Shown here one piece after another: positions 55,094-63,781 of a stretch of DNA of 64,000 bases. The DNA comes from Thalassospira mesophila (GTDB lineage: Bacteria; Pseudomonadota; Alphaproteobacteria; Rhodospirillales; Thalassospiraceae): positions 144,189 through 208,188 of the forward strand of contig NZ_JFKA01000007.1 in assembly GCF_002115755.1 (NCBI RefSeq), in the 5' to 3' direction. The notes under the pieces are model-generated. The model was not told the DNA's origin. It ran no database searches and was given only the letters and a program-made list of their open reading frames with translations. Each line of letters begins with the position of its first letter. Position 1 is the first letter of the stretch. A program made the translations under genes and the position numbers.

Positions 55094-57718
55094 ATGTCAG
55101 AACAGCCCCAAGTGATTCGCCGCGAGGATTATACCGCGCCGGCTTTTTTGATCGAAACCGTAGAACTGGTTTTTGACCTTGATCGCGAGGCGACAACCGT
55201 GACATCGCGGCTTTCGTTTAAAGCGAATCCAGATCGCGCCACGGGTGCCGGGGACCAGGTGGTGCTGGACGGCGAGGACATGAAATTATTGTCGGTTGCC
55301 ATTGATGGCACAGCGCTGGCCGCAAGCGACTATCAGGTTGATGCGACGTCGCTGAAATTCAACGCCCCGTCTGATCAGTTTGTTGTTGAAATTCAAACCC
55401 GTATCTCGCCGGTTAACAATACCCGCCTTGAAGGCCTGTATGTATCGCAAAGTGCCTATTGCACCCAGTGCGAAGCCGAAGGGTTCCGCCGGATTACCTA
55501 TTTTCAGGACCGGCCCGATGTGATGGCAACCTACCGTGTCACCATCAACGCACCCAGGGATAGCTGCCCGGTTTTGCTATCTAACGGTAATCTGGTTTCC
55601 AGCACGGATCTGGACGATGGCCGCCATCAGGCCGTGTGGGATGACCCGTTTCCCAAGCCCTGTTATCTGTTTGCGCTGGTTGCCGGTGATCTTGCCTGTG
55701 TTGAAGACAGCTTTAACACCATGACCGGGCGCGATGTTGCCCTGCGCATTTTTGTCGAACATGGCAATGAAGACAGCTGCGATTACGCGATGGATTCGCT
55801 TAAACGCGCCATGAAATGGGACGAAGACGTTTATGGTCTGGAATATGATCTCGACCTGTTTAACATCGTTGCCGTGTCGGATTTCAATATGGGCGCGATG
55901 GAAAACAAAAGCCTGAATGTTTTTAACGCCAAATACATTCTCGCCAAATCCGATACCGCGACCGATACCGATTTTGAACTGATTGAATCGATTGTCGCCC
56001 ACGAATATTTCCATAACTGGTCGGGCAACCGTGTGACCTGCCGTGACTGGTTCCAGTTGTCGTTAAAAGAAGGGCTGACGGTTTTCCGCGATCAGGAATT
56101 TTCGTCTGACGAACGCTCCCGTCCGGTGCAGCGCATAAAAGATGTTCAGCGCCTGCGTGCCGGGCAGTTCCCCGAAGATGGCGGCCCGCTGGCCCACCCC
56201 GTGCGGCCCGACAGCTATATGGAAATCAACAATTTTTATACTGCCACGGTCTATCAAAAAGGTGCCGAGGTCATCCGTATGATGCACACCTTGCTGGGCA
56301 CCAAGGGCTATCGCAAGGGTATCGACCTTTATTTTGAACGCCATGACGGGCAGGCGGTGACGTGTGATGATTTTGTCCGCGCCATGGAAGACGCCAATGG
56401 GGTTAATTTCGACCAGTTCCGGTTGTGGTATTCGCAATCGGGCACGCCTAATCTGGTGTGGAATGGCGAATATGATGCCAAACAACAGACCTATCGTCTG
56501 ACCATCGAACAGAAAACCGAACCGACACCGGGCCAGGTGATCAAGTCTGATTTGCAAATGCCGATCAAGATTGGTTTGCTGGGCCGCGACGGGGACGAGC
56601 TTTTGGCGCAAACCATCGATCTGACGCTGGGCAAGCAGGAATTCCTGTTTGAGGATATTGCGCAAGAACCGGTTGTTTCGTTTAATCGCGATTTTTCAGC
56701 TCCGGTTAATGTCGGCACCACGCCGTCGCATGACGATTTGGCATTTTTGATGGGCAACGACACCGATGCCTTTAACCGTTGGGAAGCAGGCCAGAAATAC
56801 GCCTCTGATTTGCTGATTAACGCGGTCAAGGCTTTTGGCCAGTCGGGCAATGCCGATGAAGCCCTTGGCGATGTGGATGCGTTTTGTAATGCCCTGCGCG
56901 CGACACTGACCAATGACGACCTCGACAAGGCGTTTCGCGCCCAAGCAATGATCCTGCCTGGTGAAGCCATGTTGTCGGAACAACTGCAACCGGCAGACCC
57001 CGAAGCGATTTATCAGGTGCGTCAGGCGATGCGCCGCAAAATTGGCTTGTCGTTGCAAGACGAATTTGAAGCAGCCTATCGCAACAACGCCTCGAACGAT
57101 GCCTATAGCCCCGATGCCACCTCCGCCGGGCAACGCGCGCTGCGCTCTGTTGCCTTGTCTTATCTCGCGGCTACCGGCGAAAGCGTGTTTGTTGATCTGG
57201 CATTGGAGCAATACCGCACAGCCGATAACATGACCGACCGCATGACGGCCCTGATGGTTCTAAACGATCAGGATCACCCGGGACGCGACGAAGCCTTGGC
57301 CGATTTTGAAAGCCGCTTTGCCAGCAATACCGTTGTGATTGATAAATGGTTCTCGCTTCAGGCGATGTCCTCGCGCACCGATACGCTGGCACAGGTCAAA
57401 AAGCTGATGGATCACCCGGCCTTTACCATGCGCAACCCCAACAAGGTGCGTGCGCTGGTCGGGGCGTTTGCCATGGCCAATCAGCGCAATTTCCATGTCG
57501 CAGACGGCAGCGGGTACAGGTTTTATGCTGATCGTTTGATGGAACTTGATGACCTTAACCCGCAGGTCGCTGCCCGTTTGGCGGCACCATTGGGCAAATG
57601 GCGCAAGTTTGACGAGGGCAGGGCGGCAAAAATGAAGGCCGAGTTAAACCGCATTCTGGCCAAGGAAAACCTGTCGCGCGATCTTTATGAAATCGCCAGC
57701 AAATCCGTTGCGGAATAA
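55094..57718 (+). CDS. pepN: aminopeptidase N
   Basis: 874 residues from the ATG at 55094, with AAGGAAAAGGACC upstream. An M1 zinc aminopeptidase: substrate-recognition FNMGAMENKS, zinc site H303-E304-x-x-H307 in VAHEYFHNW, and E326 in LKEGLTVF. It removes N-terminal residues from peptides in the cytoplasm. Length and the ERAP-like C-terminal helical domain fit bacterial PepN. Monocistronic, with a terminator. Confidence 0.97.
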   Translation: MSEQPQVIRREDYTAPAFLIETVELVFDLDREATTVTSRLSFKANPDRATGAGDQVVLDGEDMKLLSVAIDGTALAASDYQVDATSLKFNAPSDQFVVEIQTRISPVNNTRLEGLYVSQSAYCTQCEAEGFRRITYFQDRPDVMATYRVTINAPRDSCPVLLSNGNLVSSTDLDDGRHQAVWDDPFPKPCYLFALVAGDLACVEDSFNTMTGRDVALRIFVEHGNEDSCDYAMDSLKRAMKWDEDVYGLEYDLDLFNIVAVSDFNMGAMENKSLNVFNAKYILAKSDTATDTDFELIESIVAHEYFHNWSGNRVTCRDWFQLSLKEGLTVFRDQEFSSDERSRPVQRIKDVQRLRAGQFPEDGGPLAHPVRPDSYMEINNFYTATVYQKGAEVIRMMHTLLGTKGYRKGIDLYFERHDGQAVTCDDFVRAMEDANGVNFDQFRLWYSQSGTPNLVWNGEYDAKQQTYRLTIEQKTEPTPGQVIKSDLQMPIKIGLLGRDGDELLAQTIDLTLGKQEFLFEDIAQEPVVSFNRDFSAPVNVGTTPSHDDLAFLMGNDTDAFNRWEAGQKYASDLLINAVKAFGQSGNADEALGDVDAFCNALRATLTNDDLDKAFRAQAMILPGEAMLSEQLQPADPEAIYQVRQAMRRKIGLSLQDEFEAAYRNNASNDAYSPDATSAGQRALRSVALSYLAATGESVFVDLALEQYRTADNMTDRMTALMVLNDQDHPGRDEALADFESRFASNTVVIDKWFSLQAMSSRTDTLAQVKKLMDHPAFTMRNPNKVRALVGAFAMANQRNFHVADGSGYRFYADRLMELDDLNPQVAARLAAPLGKWRKFDEGRAAKMKAELNRILAKENLSRDLYEIASKSVAE

Positions 57719-57757
57719 GCGATTGTTGGCCTGAAGGGCAGGCCATTCCCAAATATA

Positions 57758-57796
57758 AAAGCGGAGCCGACAGGATCGGCTCCGCTTTGTTTTTTG
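57758..57796. terminator. terminator of pepN (probably bidirectional)
   Basis: AAAGCGGAGCCGA and TCGGCTCCGCTTT form a 13-bp stem around CAGGA, followed by GTTTTTT. The minus side reads TTTTATATTT, so it could also end the chemoreceptor gene. Confidence 0.85.
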
Positions 57797-57814
57797 ATCA
57801 GAAGGCCGGAAGGT

Positions 57815-60097
57815 TTAGTCGCCGATTTTCACCCGCGAGCTAAAGGCGGCCATCCGGTCTGACAGGCTCTTTGCCATTTGCGAAAGTTCATGGCTGGCGC
57901 TGTTAAGGTCATAGGCAGTTTTGCCGGTATTTTGCGCCCCGCCATTCACAAACCGGATCATTTCATCCATCGTTCCCGCACCCTGTGCGATGCGCTGAAC
58001 GTTTTCCGAAATTTCACTGGTGGCACGGCGTTGTTCATCAACCGAACTGGTAATGGTGTTTTGAATGTCATTAACCTGATGAATAACTTCGCCAACCGTG
58101 CTGATCGAGCGGGCGGCTTTTTTCACTTCGGTTTGAATGGCACCGGTCAGATCGCCAATTTTGCCCGTGGCATTTGCCGTTTGATCGGCCAGCGATTTTA
58201 CCTCGTTGGCGACCACGGCAAAACCCTTGCCCAATTCACCGGCACGCTCAGCCTCGATTGTGGCATTAAGCGACAGCAATTTGGTGCGATGGGCAATGTC
58301 GTTAATCAGATCAATAATCGATCCGATTTCCGAACTGGCATTTTCCAGCGATACGATATTGCGTTGCGATTCCTCGGCTTCCGAACGCGCACGTTCCGTC
58401 ACCGAACTTGCATCGCCTGCCTGGCGGTTAATCTCGGCAATCGAGGATGAAAGTTCCTCAACCGCCGTTGCCACATTTTGGGTGTTGCTGGCTGCATCGC
58501 GCGATACATCAAGTGCCGTGCCCGACTGGGTAATGGTTTCTTCTGACTGATGGGTCAGGTTTTTTGCCAGCTCCAGCAGCATTTCAGACTGTTGGGTGAC
58601 CGAACGGGCAACGTTTTCCACCTCGATCACCAGTTCCTGAATGGCAATGCGGCTTTCTTCGCGTTCGGTTACATTGTTCCAGGCCAGCATGGTGCCAACA
58701 AGTTCGTCATCCTTGTCGCGTACCGGTGCGGCCAGAACATCGAGATGGTCCTTTCCCGACTGCAAGACAGATTCAAACGGCAAATTGTCGGGGTTGCGCA
58801 ATTTGCGTTGAAAGTCCGGCCCCAGGGCAAGGAAGTCCTCTTTGACATCATTGGTATCCCCGCCAAGATATTGTTTGGCGCTGGCATTCAGATAGGTCAA
58901 ATCGCCTTTGGGTGACATCAGCGCGGTCATGGTTGGCGTATTTTCGACCATGTTTTGCAAGATCATGGCCTGACGTACAGATTCACGCAATTGCACCAGG
59001 GCTTTGCGCATTTCGCCAATTTCATCATTGCCAACCTTGGGCAAACGAACACTGGTATCGCCTTCGGCAATCGATGTCATGGCGCGGGCAAAGCCGCGCA
59101 AGTTCCGAAATACCGTCAGGCGTAACAACAACCAGCCCGCAACCCAGCCGACAGCCAAAACCGCGACCAGAAGCTCAACCGACAAATTGCGAAGTTCACC
59201 GGTGCGGGCATAAAAATCGGTAATGTCGCGGGTAAATGTTGCCTTGGCCCACTGGCCACCCCGACCATTGCCAATATTTACATCGACAGATGCCCGCTGA
59301 TGCGTTTTCTGGTCATTTTCTGTTTCGTTATTTTGTGCGGCATCGGTGTCGGTTTGGGCATCTGCCGGGGCCGTGTCTTCGGTTTCTCCGTCATTTTCCA
59401 GGCTTTCAAACAGAACCTGTCCGTCATTGCCAATAATCCGGAAATCGCCGCCCAACACAGTTCCCATGCCTTGCAAAATCGGCAGCGGGTCGGTGACAAC
59501 TTCCAGAAAGCCAACGGCCTTGAAGCCGCCAATTGGCAAGATCATGCTGAAAACCGGGCGGCCGTCGCTCATATGCCAGATATAGGAAACTGCTTTGCGG
59601 GCTTCTGCCTTGTCGCGTGATTTCAGCATCTCGCTTAAGGCAGGGTCATCGGCAACACTTTCGCCACTACCACCGTCTGAGGCGGCAACTTTGTTAAAGT
59701 TGCTGTCATAGGCGATTGTTTCAATCAGGTTGATCTCCCCTTGTGTCACCTGACTGGCATTGGAAAAGAATGTAAGTTCCGTTTTAATGTTGTCGACATT
59801 GTTGTCCTGTAGCGCCTTAACCAGCCGTGTCGTGCGTGACCAGTCATTGGTTACAGGGGTGATTCGGTTCGCGTAGTCATTAATGACCCGTGATCGAACG
59901 AAAAAATTCACCGTGCTGCTGACCGAATTGTTCAGCGTTTCAACGGCAAAATTGCGGTAATTGTCGCCAGTCCACAACAGCATCCACGCCACTGCACCCG
60001 ACAATAAAAGGCCAATTACCAAGAGGATACGGCGCAATGTAAATATGCTTGCGCTCTTGCTCCCCGCAGCCGTATTCACGGCCTTGACTCCCTTCAT
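57815..60097 (-). CDS. methyl-accepting chemotaxis protein with PAS
   Basis: 760 residues. Membrane helices near 23-42 and 305-330 flank a periplasmic sensor of about 260 residues (cache-like), with an Asp/Glu/Gln-rich insert near 235-270. Then come HAMP (from RGFARAMTSIAEGDTSV), a PAS domain (about 390-490) and the MA signalling domain. The hairpin tip reads IAHRTKLLSLNATIEAERAGE, where most receptors have QTN-LLALNA. The ligand is unknown. No chemotaxis genes adjoin. Confidence 0.93.
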   Translation of the reverse strand: MKGVKAVNTAAGSKSASIFTLRRILLVIGLLLSGAVAWMLLWTGDNYRNFAVETLNNSVSSTVNFFVRSRVINDYANRITPVTNDWSRTTRLVKALQDNNVDNIKTELTFFSNASQVTQGEINLIETIAYDSNFNKVAASDGGSGESVADDPALSEMLKSRDKAEARKAVSYIWHMSDGRPVFSMILPIGGFKAVGFLEVVTDPLPILQGMGTVLGGDFRIIGNDGQVLFESLENDGETEDTAPADAQTDTDAAQNNETENDQKTHQRASVDVNIGNGRGGQWAKATFTRDITDFYARTGELRNLSVELLVAVLAVGWVAGWLLLRLTVFRNLRGFARAMTSIAEGDTSVRLPKVGNDEIGEMRKALVQLRESVRQAMILQNMVENTPTMTALMSPKGDLTYLNASAKQYLGGDTNDVKEDFLALGPDFQRKLRNPDNLPFESVLQSGKDHLDVLAAPVRDKDDELVGTMLAWNNVTEREESRIAIQELVIEVENVARSVTQQSEMLLELAKNLTHQSEETITQSGTALDVSRDAASNTQNVATAVEELSSSIAEINRQAGDASSVTERARSEAEESQRNIVSLENASSEIGSIIDLINDIAHRTKLLSLNATIEAERAGELGKGFAVVANEVKSLADQTANATGKIGDLTGAIQTEVKKAARSISTVGEVIHQVNDIQNTITSSVDEQRRATSEISENVQRIAQGAGTMDEMIRFVNGGAQNTGKTAYDLNSASHELSQMAKSLSDRMAAFSSRVKIGD

Positions 60098-60372
60098 CCA
60101 ACACCCTCCTCAGTCACTTGGATTTTTATATCTGTATTAATTGTGACCTCCCGTTGCGCCCTTCTGGACGCATTTCAAACAATCCAAGCAGAGCTGACAC
60201 ATAAAGACAACAGTTCTGACGTTTCTTGCGTAATTTTCCCGATAGGCTGGAAAGCCCGCTAAGCCGCGCGAATGCGATTGTTTGAGGTTTATAAAACTGT
60301 CATGCACGTATTAGGTGTTTGCGGCAAATTCGGCTGGGTTAGGGGGAGATTAAAAATAATTGCGAATGTGTG
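60098..60372. other. region between the chemoreceptor gene and the small RNA
   Basis: No gene supported. The chemoreceptor start lies at its left edge; the right end is A/T-rich and leads into the small-RNA promoter. Confidence 0.4.
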
Positions 60373-60395
60373 TGATAATCGTTTGCAATTATAAT
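60373..60395 (+). promoter_or_regulatory. small-RNA promoter with Fur-like box
   Basis: A perfect -10 element TATAAT lies at 60390-60395. TGATAATCGTTTGCA at 60373-60387 fits the Fur 7-1-7 pattern at 11 of 14 positions and lies just upstream of the -10. The -35 region (TGTGTG) is poor, as in activator- or UP-dependent promoters. Confidence 0.5.
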
Positions 60396-60401
60396 CCGGG
60401 T

Positions 60402-60590
60402 TGGTTATGACTGTCCTTGTCACTGGCCAACGGGACATCCGTTGGTGACACGGCTTCCAGACAACATGGCGTATCTGGAAGTCCTTCTTCGGGAACTCTC
60501 TCCCCGAAGGTCGATCTCTCTCACTCGAGGGGCTGGCATCCGGATCTTTGTGCGGGACAAAGCCGGGCTCAATGCCAGCCCTTATTTTTT
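60402..60590 (+). ncRNA. predicted structured small RNA with two CUCUCUC loops
   Basis: About 189 nt from the predicted start to the T-run. Five consecutive stem-loops: SL1 60419-60449 (CCAACGG/CCGTTGG extended by GTCA/TGAC); SL2 60454-60481 (CTTCCAGA/TCTGGAAG); SL3 60486-60510 (TCTTCGGG/CCCGAAGG, loop AACTCTCTC); SL4 60511-60528 (TCGA/TCGA, loop TCTCTCTCAC); SL5 60530-60581, a long rod (GGGCTGGCAT/ATGCCAGCCC with inner CCGG/CCGG and CTTTGT/ACAAAG) followed by TTATTTTTT, an intrinsic terminator. No ribosome binding site or codon bias is seen. The C/U-rich loops could pair with Shine-Dalgarno sequences, as in the cuckoo/CcsR-type RNAs of alphaproteobacteria. Not recognised as a known family. 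Confidence 0.65.
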
Positions 60591-60745
60591 GCCATATTCA
60601 GGTTTATGTTTGGTTTTATGCTGCGAATTTTGGCGAATTCGTCGGCATTTAAGTGTTTTTTAAACCGCCTTGCGGTTAGAAATACGCTTAGCCGCGGTTT
60701 TATCGCTGGCCGGACACGACATGAATTTGAACAAGGCGCAAAAAA

Positions 60746-61873
60746 GTGGCCGAGAATGAACCCGAACATTCCAGTAAAGATTCAGACGGGCGGCCGCCAA
60801 AGGCGCCATTGCCAGCCTTTTTCTACGGGCAGGGTAAACAACATTCCGGGTCACAAGGTGCAAGGCCGCTTTCGGCCCCGCAGGACCACGCTTCGTTACC
60901 GCCATATTCTACCATTAACAGGACAATAGCAGACATGGATCGCAAAACATTGTTGGGGCTTATAACCGGGGCCTGCATGCTGGGCCTGGTACTGTTTTTT
61001 GGCGGTATGCTGGTGGGGGCCGGTTTGTTCATGGGGCCTGATGCGCCCCAAACCAGCGAAAATGCCGCCGGGAACGGGCAAATGGAACTGCTGGCGCAAA
61101 ATTCGGCGCCGCGTGTTCAAACCGACATTACCCCGAAAAACCTGGAACAAACCGACCCGATGGCCGGTGCTGGTGGGGCTGCCGAGCAAAATGCTCCCAC
61201 GGGCGATATGCCATCAATGGCGGCACCGCGGGGCGAGGCCGCGCAAGGCGTCGACCCGGTCGGGGATCTGATTGCCGAGAAAAGTACCAGCGAAACGGAT
61301 GGCGATACTGACGTCAACGTTCCCGATGTTCCCGATATGGGCGATATGCAGCCCCCTCAAAAGGGCACGACCGATACGGCTGCGGGTACTGACAACAGTG
61401 GCGCTGCGACGACCCCTGCCACGACCTCGAACCCGACCCCGCAAAACACAAAAGCCGGTCCCGCCAAACCGGCGGCACCGGAAATACGCAAGGATTCCAA
61501 ACCGCCCAAACCCGCAAGCCAGACCGACACAGCAGCCAAAACACCCACCCCCGCCAAACCCGCTGCCAGCGAAACAGCGGCATCTGCGGCCCTTCATCGT
61601 GAACCGGGAAGCAAGAATATGCCCTATTCAATTCAGGTTGGTGCGTTCAAGGTTGATGCCAATGCCCGTCAGCGGGCAGAAGAATTGCGCAAAAAGGGCC
61701 TGGAAGTTGCCGTGGTTGAGCGCGGCAGTAACGATGGTGCCTGGTATTATGTGCGGGTCGGTGCGTATCCTGATGCCACAACGGCGCGAACCGGGGCCGA
61801 AAAAGTTAAAAAAGACACCGGGATTGATGGCTTTCCCGTCCGCGCCGAGCCAAATGATAAAACAATCGACTGA
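60746..61873 (+). CDS. SPOR-domain membrane protein
   Basis: 375 residues from a GTG with AAGG upstream. A cytoplasmic N-terminus of 65 residues, one membrane helix (about 67-93, LLGLITGACMLGLVLFF), a long Pro/Thr/Ala-rich periplasmic linker, and a C-terminal SPOR domain (from PYSIQVGAFKVDANARQRAE, about 295-370). SPOR domains bind denuded peptidoglycan at division sites, as in FtsN, but this protein lacks other FtsN marks. Start uncertain; an ATG at 60935 would remove the cytoplasmic part. Confidence 0.88.
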   Translation: MAENEPEHSSKDSDGRPPKAPLPAFFYGQGKQHSGSQGARPLSAPQDHASLPPYSTINRTIADMDRKTLLGLITGACMLGLVLFFGGMLVGAGLFMGPDAPQTSENAAGNGQMELLAQNSAPRVQTDITPKNLEQTDPMAGAGGAAEQNAPTGDMPSMAAPRGEAAQGVDPVGDLIAEKSTSETDGDTDVNVPDVPDMGDMQPPQKGTTDTAAGTDNSGAATTPATTSNPTPQNTKAGPAKPAAPEIRKDSKPPKPASQTDTAAKTPTPAKPAASETAASAALHREPGSKNMPYSIQVGAFKVDANARQRAEELRKKGLEVAVVERGSNDGAWYYVRVGAYPDATTARTGAEKVKKDTGIDGFPVRAEPNDKTID

Positions 61874-61911
61874 TCTGGCATGTGCCGGACATTTTTATCT
61901 TGTCTGACAAA

Positions 61912-61948
61912 GCAAACGCCGGTGATTGACATCGGCGTTTGCATTTTA
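61912..61948 (+). terminator. terminator of the SPOR gene
   Basis: GCAAACGCCG and CGGCGTTTGC form a 10-bp stem around an 11-base loop, followed by ATTTTA. Confidence 0.75.
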
Positions 61949-62079
61949 CGGGGAATATGCGGCATGCTGGCGCAACAGTTGGGCCAACGGGCTTGCCTTC
62001 GCGGGGCAAACCCTTTAGGGGACACTCCATTAAATTTCGGCGCAGCGTAGCAGTGTAATTGAGGATGGCTGGCAGTATC

Positions 62080-62730
62080 ATGAGCAATCAAAACGAATTT
62101 CCCAATCTTCACATTCTCGAACATCCGCTGATCCAGCATAAGCTGACGCATATGCGCAAGGTCGACACATCGACCAAAACCTTTCGCCAGCTTCTGCGTG
62201 AAATCGCCTTGTTGATGGGGTATGAAATCACCCGCGAATTGCCAGTCAGCTACGAGGAAATCCAGACCCCGATCTGCAAAATGAATGCACCGATGATCCA
62301 CGGGCGCAAACTGGCTGTCGTGCCGATTTTGCGCGCCGGGCTGGGCATGGCCGATGGTCTGATCGAACTCATGCCTTCGGCCCGGATTGGCCATATCGGT
62401 ATGTATCGCGATCCCGAAACCCACCTGCCGATCGAATATCTGGTGAAGTTGCCCGAAGTCGAAGGCCGGACCTTTATTCTGGTCGACCCGATGCTGGCCA
62501 CCGGTAATTCGGCTGTTGCGGCTGTGGATGTCTTGAACAAATACGGTGTCAAGGATTGCGATATTCGCTTTATGGCGCTGGTTGCCGCCCCTGAAGGCGT
62601 GCGCGTTTTTCAAAAAGCCCATCCCGATGTCCCGGTCTATACCGCGGGTCTTGATGAAAAACTCAACGAAAAGGCCTATATCGTGCCGGGCCTTGGCGAT
62701 GCGGGCGACCGCCTGTTTGGAACGCGCTGA
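62080..62730 (+). CDS. upp: uracil phosphoribosyltransferase
   Basis: 216 residues from the ATG at 62080. Makes UMP from uracil and PRPP in pyrimidine salvage. Motifs: [11 protein letters not shown], the PRPP loop [15 protein letters not shown], and the uracil-binding [16 protein letters not shown] at the C-terminus. The start gives the usual length; an ATG at 62065 is less likely. The 90 bases before it hold GGGCTTGCC/GGCAAACCC stems (see findings). Monocistronic. Confidence 0.96.
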   Translation: MSNQNEFPNLHILEHPLIQHKLTHMRKVDTSTKTFRQLLREIALLMGYEITRELPVSYEEIQTPICKMNAPMIHGRKLAVVPILRAGLGMADGLIELMPSARIGHIGMYRDPETHLPIEYLVKLPEVEGRTFILVDPMLATGNSAVAAVDVLNKYGVKDCDIRFMALVAAPEGVRVFQKAHPDVPVYTAGLDEKLNEKAYIVPGLGDAGDRLFGTR

Positions 62731-62751
62731 CGTTCAAACCGTCAACACAAC

Positions 62752-62792
62752 AAAGGGCCACTTTCCCGAATGTGGAAAGTGGCCCTTTTTGT
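62752..62792 (+). terminator. terminator of upp
   Basis: AAAGGGCCACTTTCC and GGAAAGTGGCCCTTT form a perfect 15-bp stem around CGAATGT, followed by TT. Confidence 0.9.
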
Positions 62793-62822
62793 CTCATCTG
62801 GTCGGCGATGGCGTATCGCGGT

Positions 62823-63284
62823 TTATCCCTTGGGGGATACCGTAATATCAACGGTCGATCCGCTAAACGATCCGCCGGTCAGCTTGATGGTGGCAACCCG
62901 GCTTTCGCGGTCATAAACCAGTACGCTCACATCGGCACGCACCACCGTGACCTTGCTCCAGCCAAAATTGGGCATTTCGCGTTCGTAAAAATCATACATC
63001 TGCGCCGGGGTGCCGCGCGAATTTAACGCCAGCCGCCCGGTCCAGGCATCTGAAGCCCCGAAAATGATGCTGCGATCCATATCCACGGTCGAATTGGACG
63101 GCATCGGAATGTCGGTGAATTTGTTGAATGATGGCGATGCGGCTGATCCGCCATTGCTGCTGTCCTGGCTACTGGTCGCCTTGGCCGAGGAACCAGATGC
63201 CATATGTGACAGGTTCTCGCATCCGCCTAATACCAGCGAAGCCACCAACGCCACACTATATATGCCATGTCGTAATTTGATCAT
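62823..63284 (-). CDS. small lipoprotein, unknown function
   Basis: 153 residues from the ATG at 63284, preceded by AGGAAA. Signal peptide with lipobox LVLGGC (Cys 22), a Ser/Ala/Gly-rich disordered linker (25-50), then a compact alpha/beta domain (IPMPSNSTVDMDRSIIFG..., TPAQMYDFYEREMPNFGWSKV) of a type seen in small envelope lipoproteins of this class. No enzymatic motif. Divergent from the rRNA operon. Confidence 0.82.
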   Translation of the reverse strand: MIKLRHGIYSVALVASLVLGGCENLSHMASGSSAKATSSQDSSNGGSAASPSFNKFTDIPMPSNSTVDMDRSIIFGASDAWTGRLALNSRGTPAQMYDFYEREMPNFGWSKVTVVRADVSVLVYDRESRVATIKLTGGSFSGSTVDITVSPKG

Positions 63285-63746
63285 GTTTTCCTGTTCCTCA
63301 TCCCAATCGGCATACTCTAACACCTTGCATAATCAAGTTGTCGGGTAAAATAAAGGTTCACAATCGCTAAATTCAGTCTTTTTCAGACATATCCGCCGTA
63401 TTGCAGCATTTTTTATAAGGCAAACACCTTAACCGGCATGATCTTGCCTTTATGTCTTTGGCGACATGATATGGCGCAAAGCGGTTAAACCAGGCCGCAT
63501 CCATTGCTGATTGTATGCAAATAGCCGTCATATCAACACTGCTTTATGGGGTGGCGCCCTGAAATGGCGGCGTTTTTTGCTCTGTCCGTGTGTGGGCTGC
63601 ATCGGGGTTTGGGGTGGTTATCAACTGTCGGTCACTCATCGGGCCGGGCTATGCGTAAGGGTTGATTGATGCGGTTTGCTAAGTAGTTGATTTATCTTGT
63701 TTTTGAGAAAAAACGCCACAAACGTGATTTTTTCTACAAAAAGGTG
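63285..63746. other. upstream region of the rRNA promoter
   Basis: 462 bp without a gene. The last 60 bases contain A- and T-tracts (TTTTTGAGAAAAAA, TTTTTTCTACAAAAA) that could act as UP element or Fis-type activation sites. Confidence 0.5.
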
Positions 63747-63775
63747 TTTACAGGTTGGCGATAGGTGCCTATAAC
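63747..63775 (+). promoter_or_regulatory. rRNA operon promoter
   Basis: TTTACA-N17-TATAAC followed by a GC-rich discriminator (CCGCC), the form expected for ppGpp-sensitive rRNA promoters. A/T tracts lie directly upstream and an rRNA leader downstream. Confidence 0.8.
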
Positions 63776-63781
63776 CCGCCT

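Noticed and set aside
60402..60745. Riboswitch controlling the SPOR gene
   Set aside because: The strong terminator is followed by about 155 bases before the SPOR start, and no alternative antiterminator pairing was visible. An independent RNA is more likely, though not excluded.
60417..60929. 170-residue frame across the predicted small RNA
   Set aside because: Begins with TTG without a ribosome binding site and runs through the terminator stem; codon use is not that of the host. The structured-RNA reading explains the sequence better.
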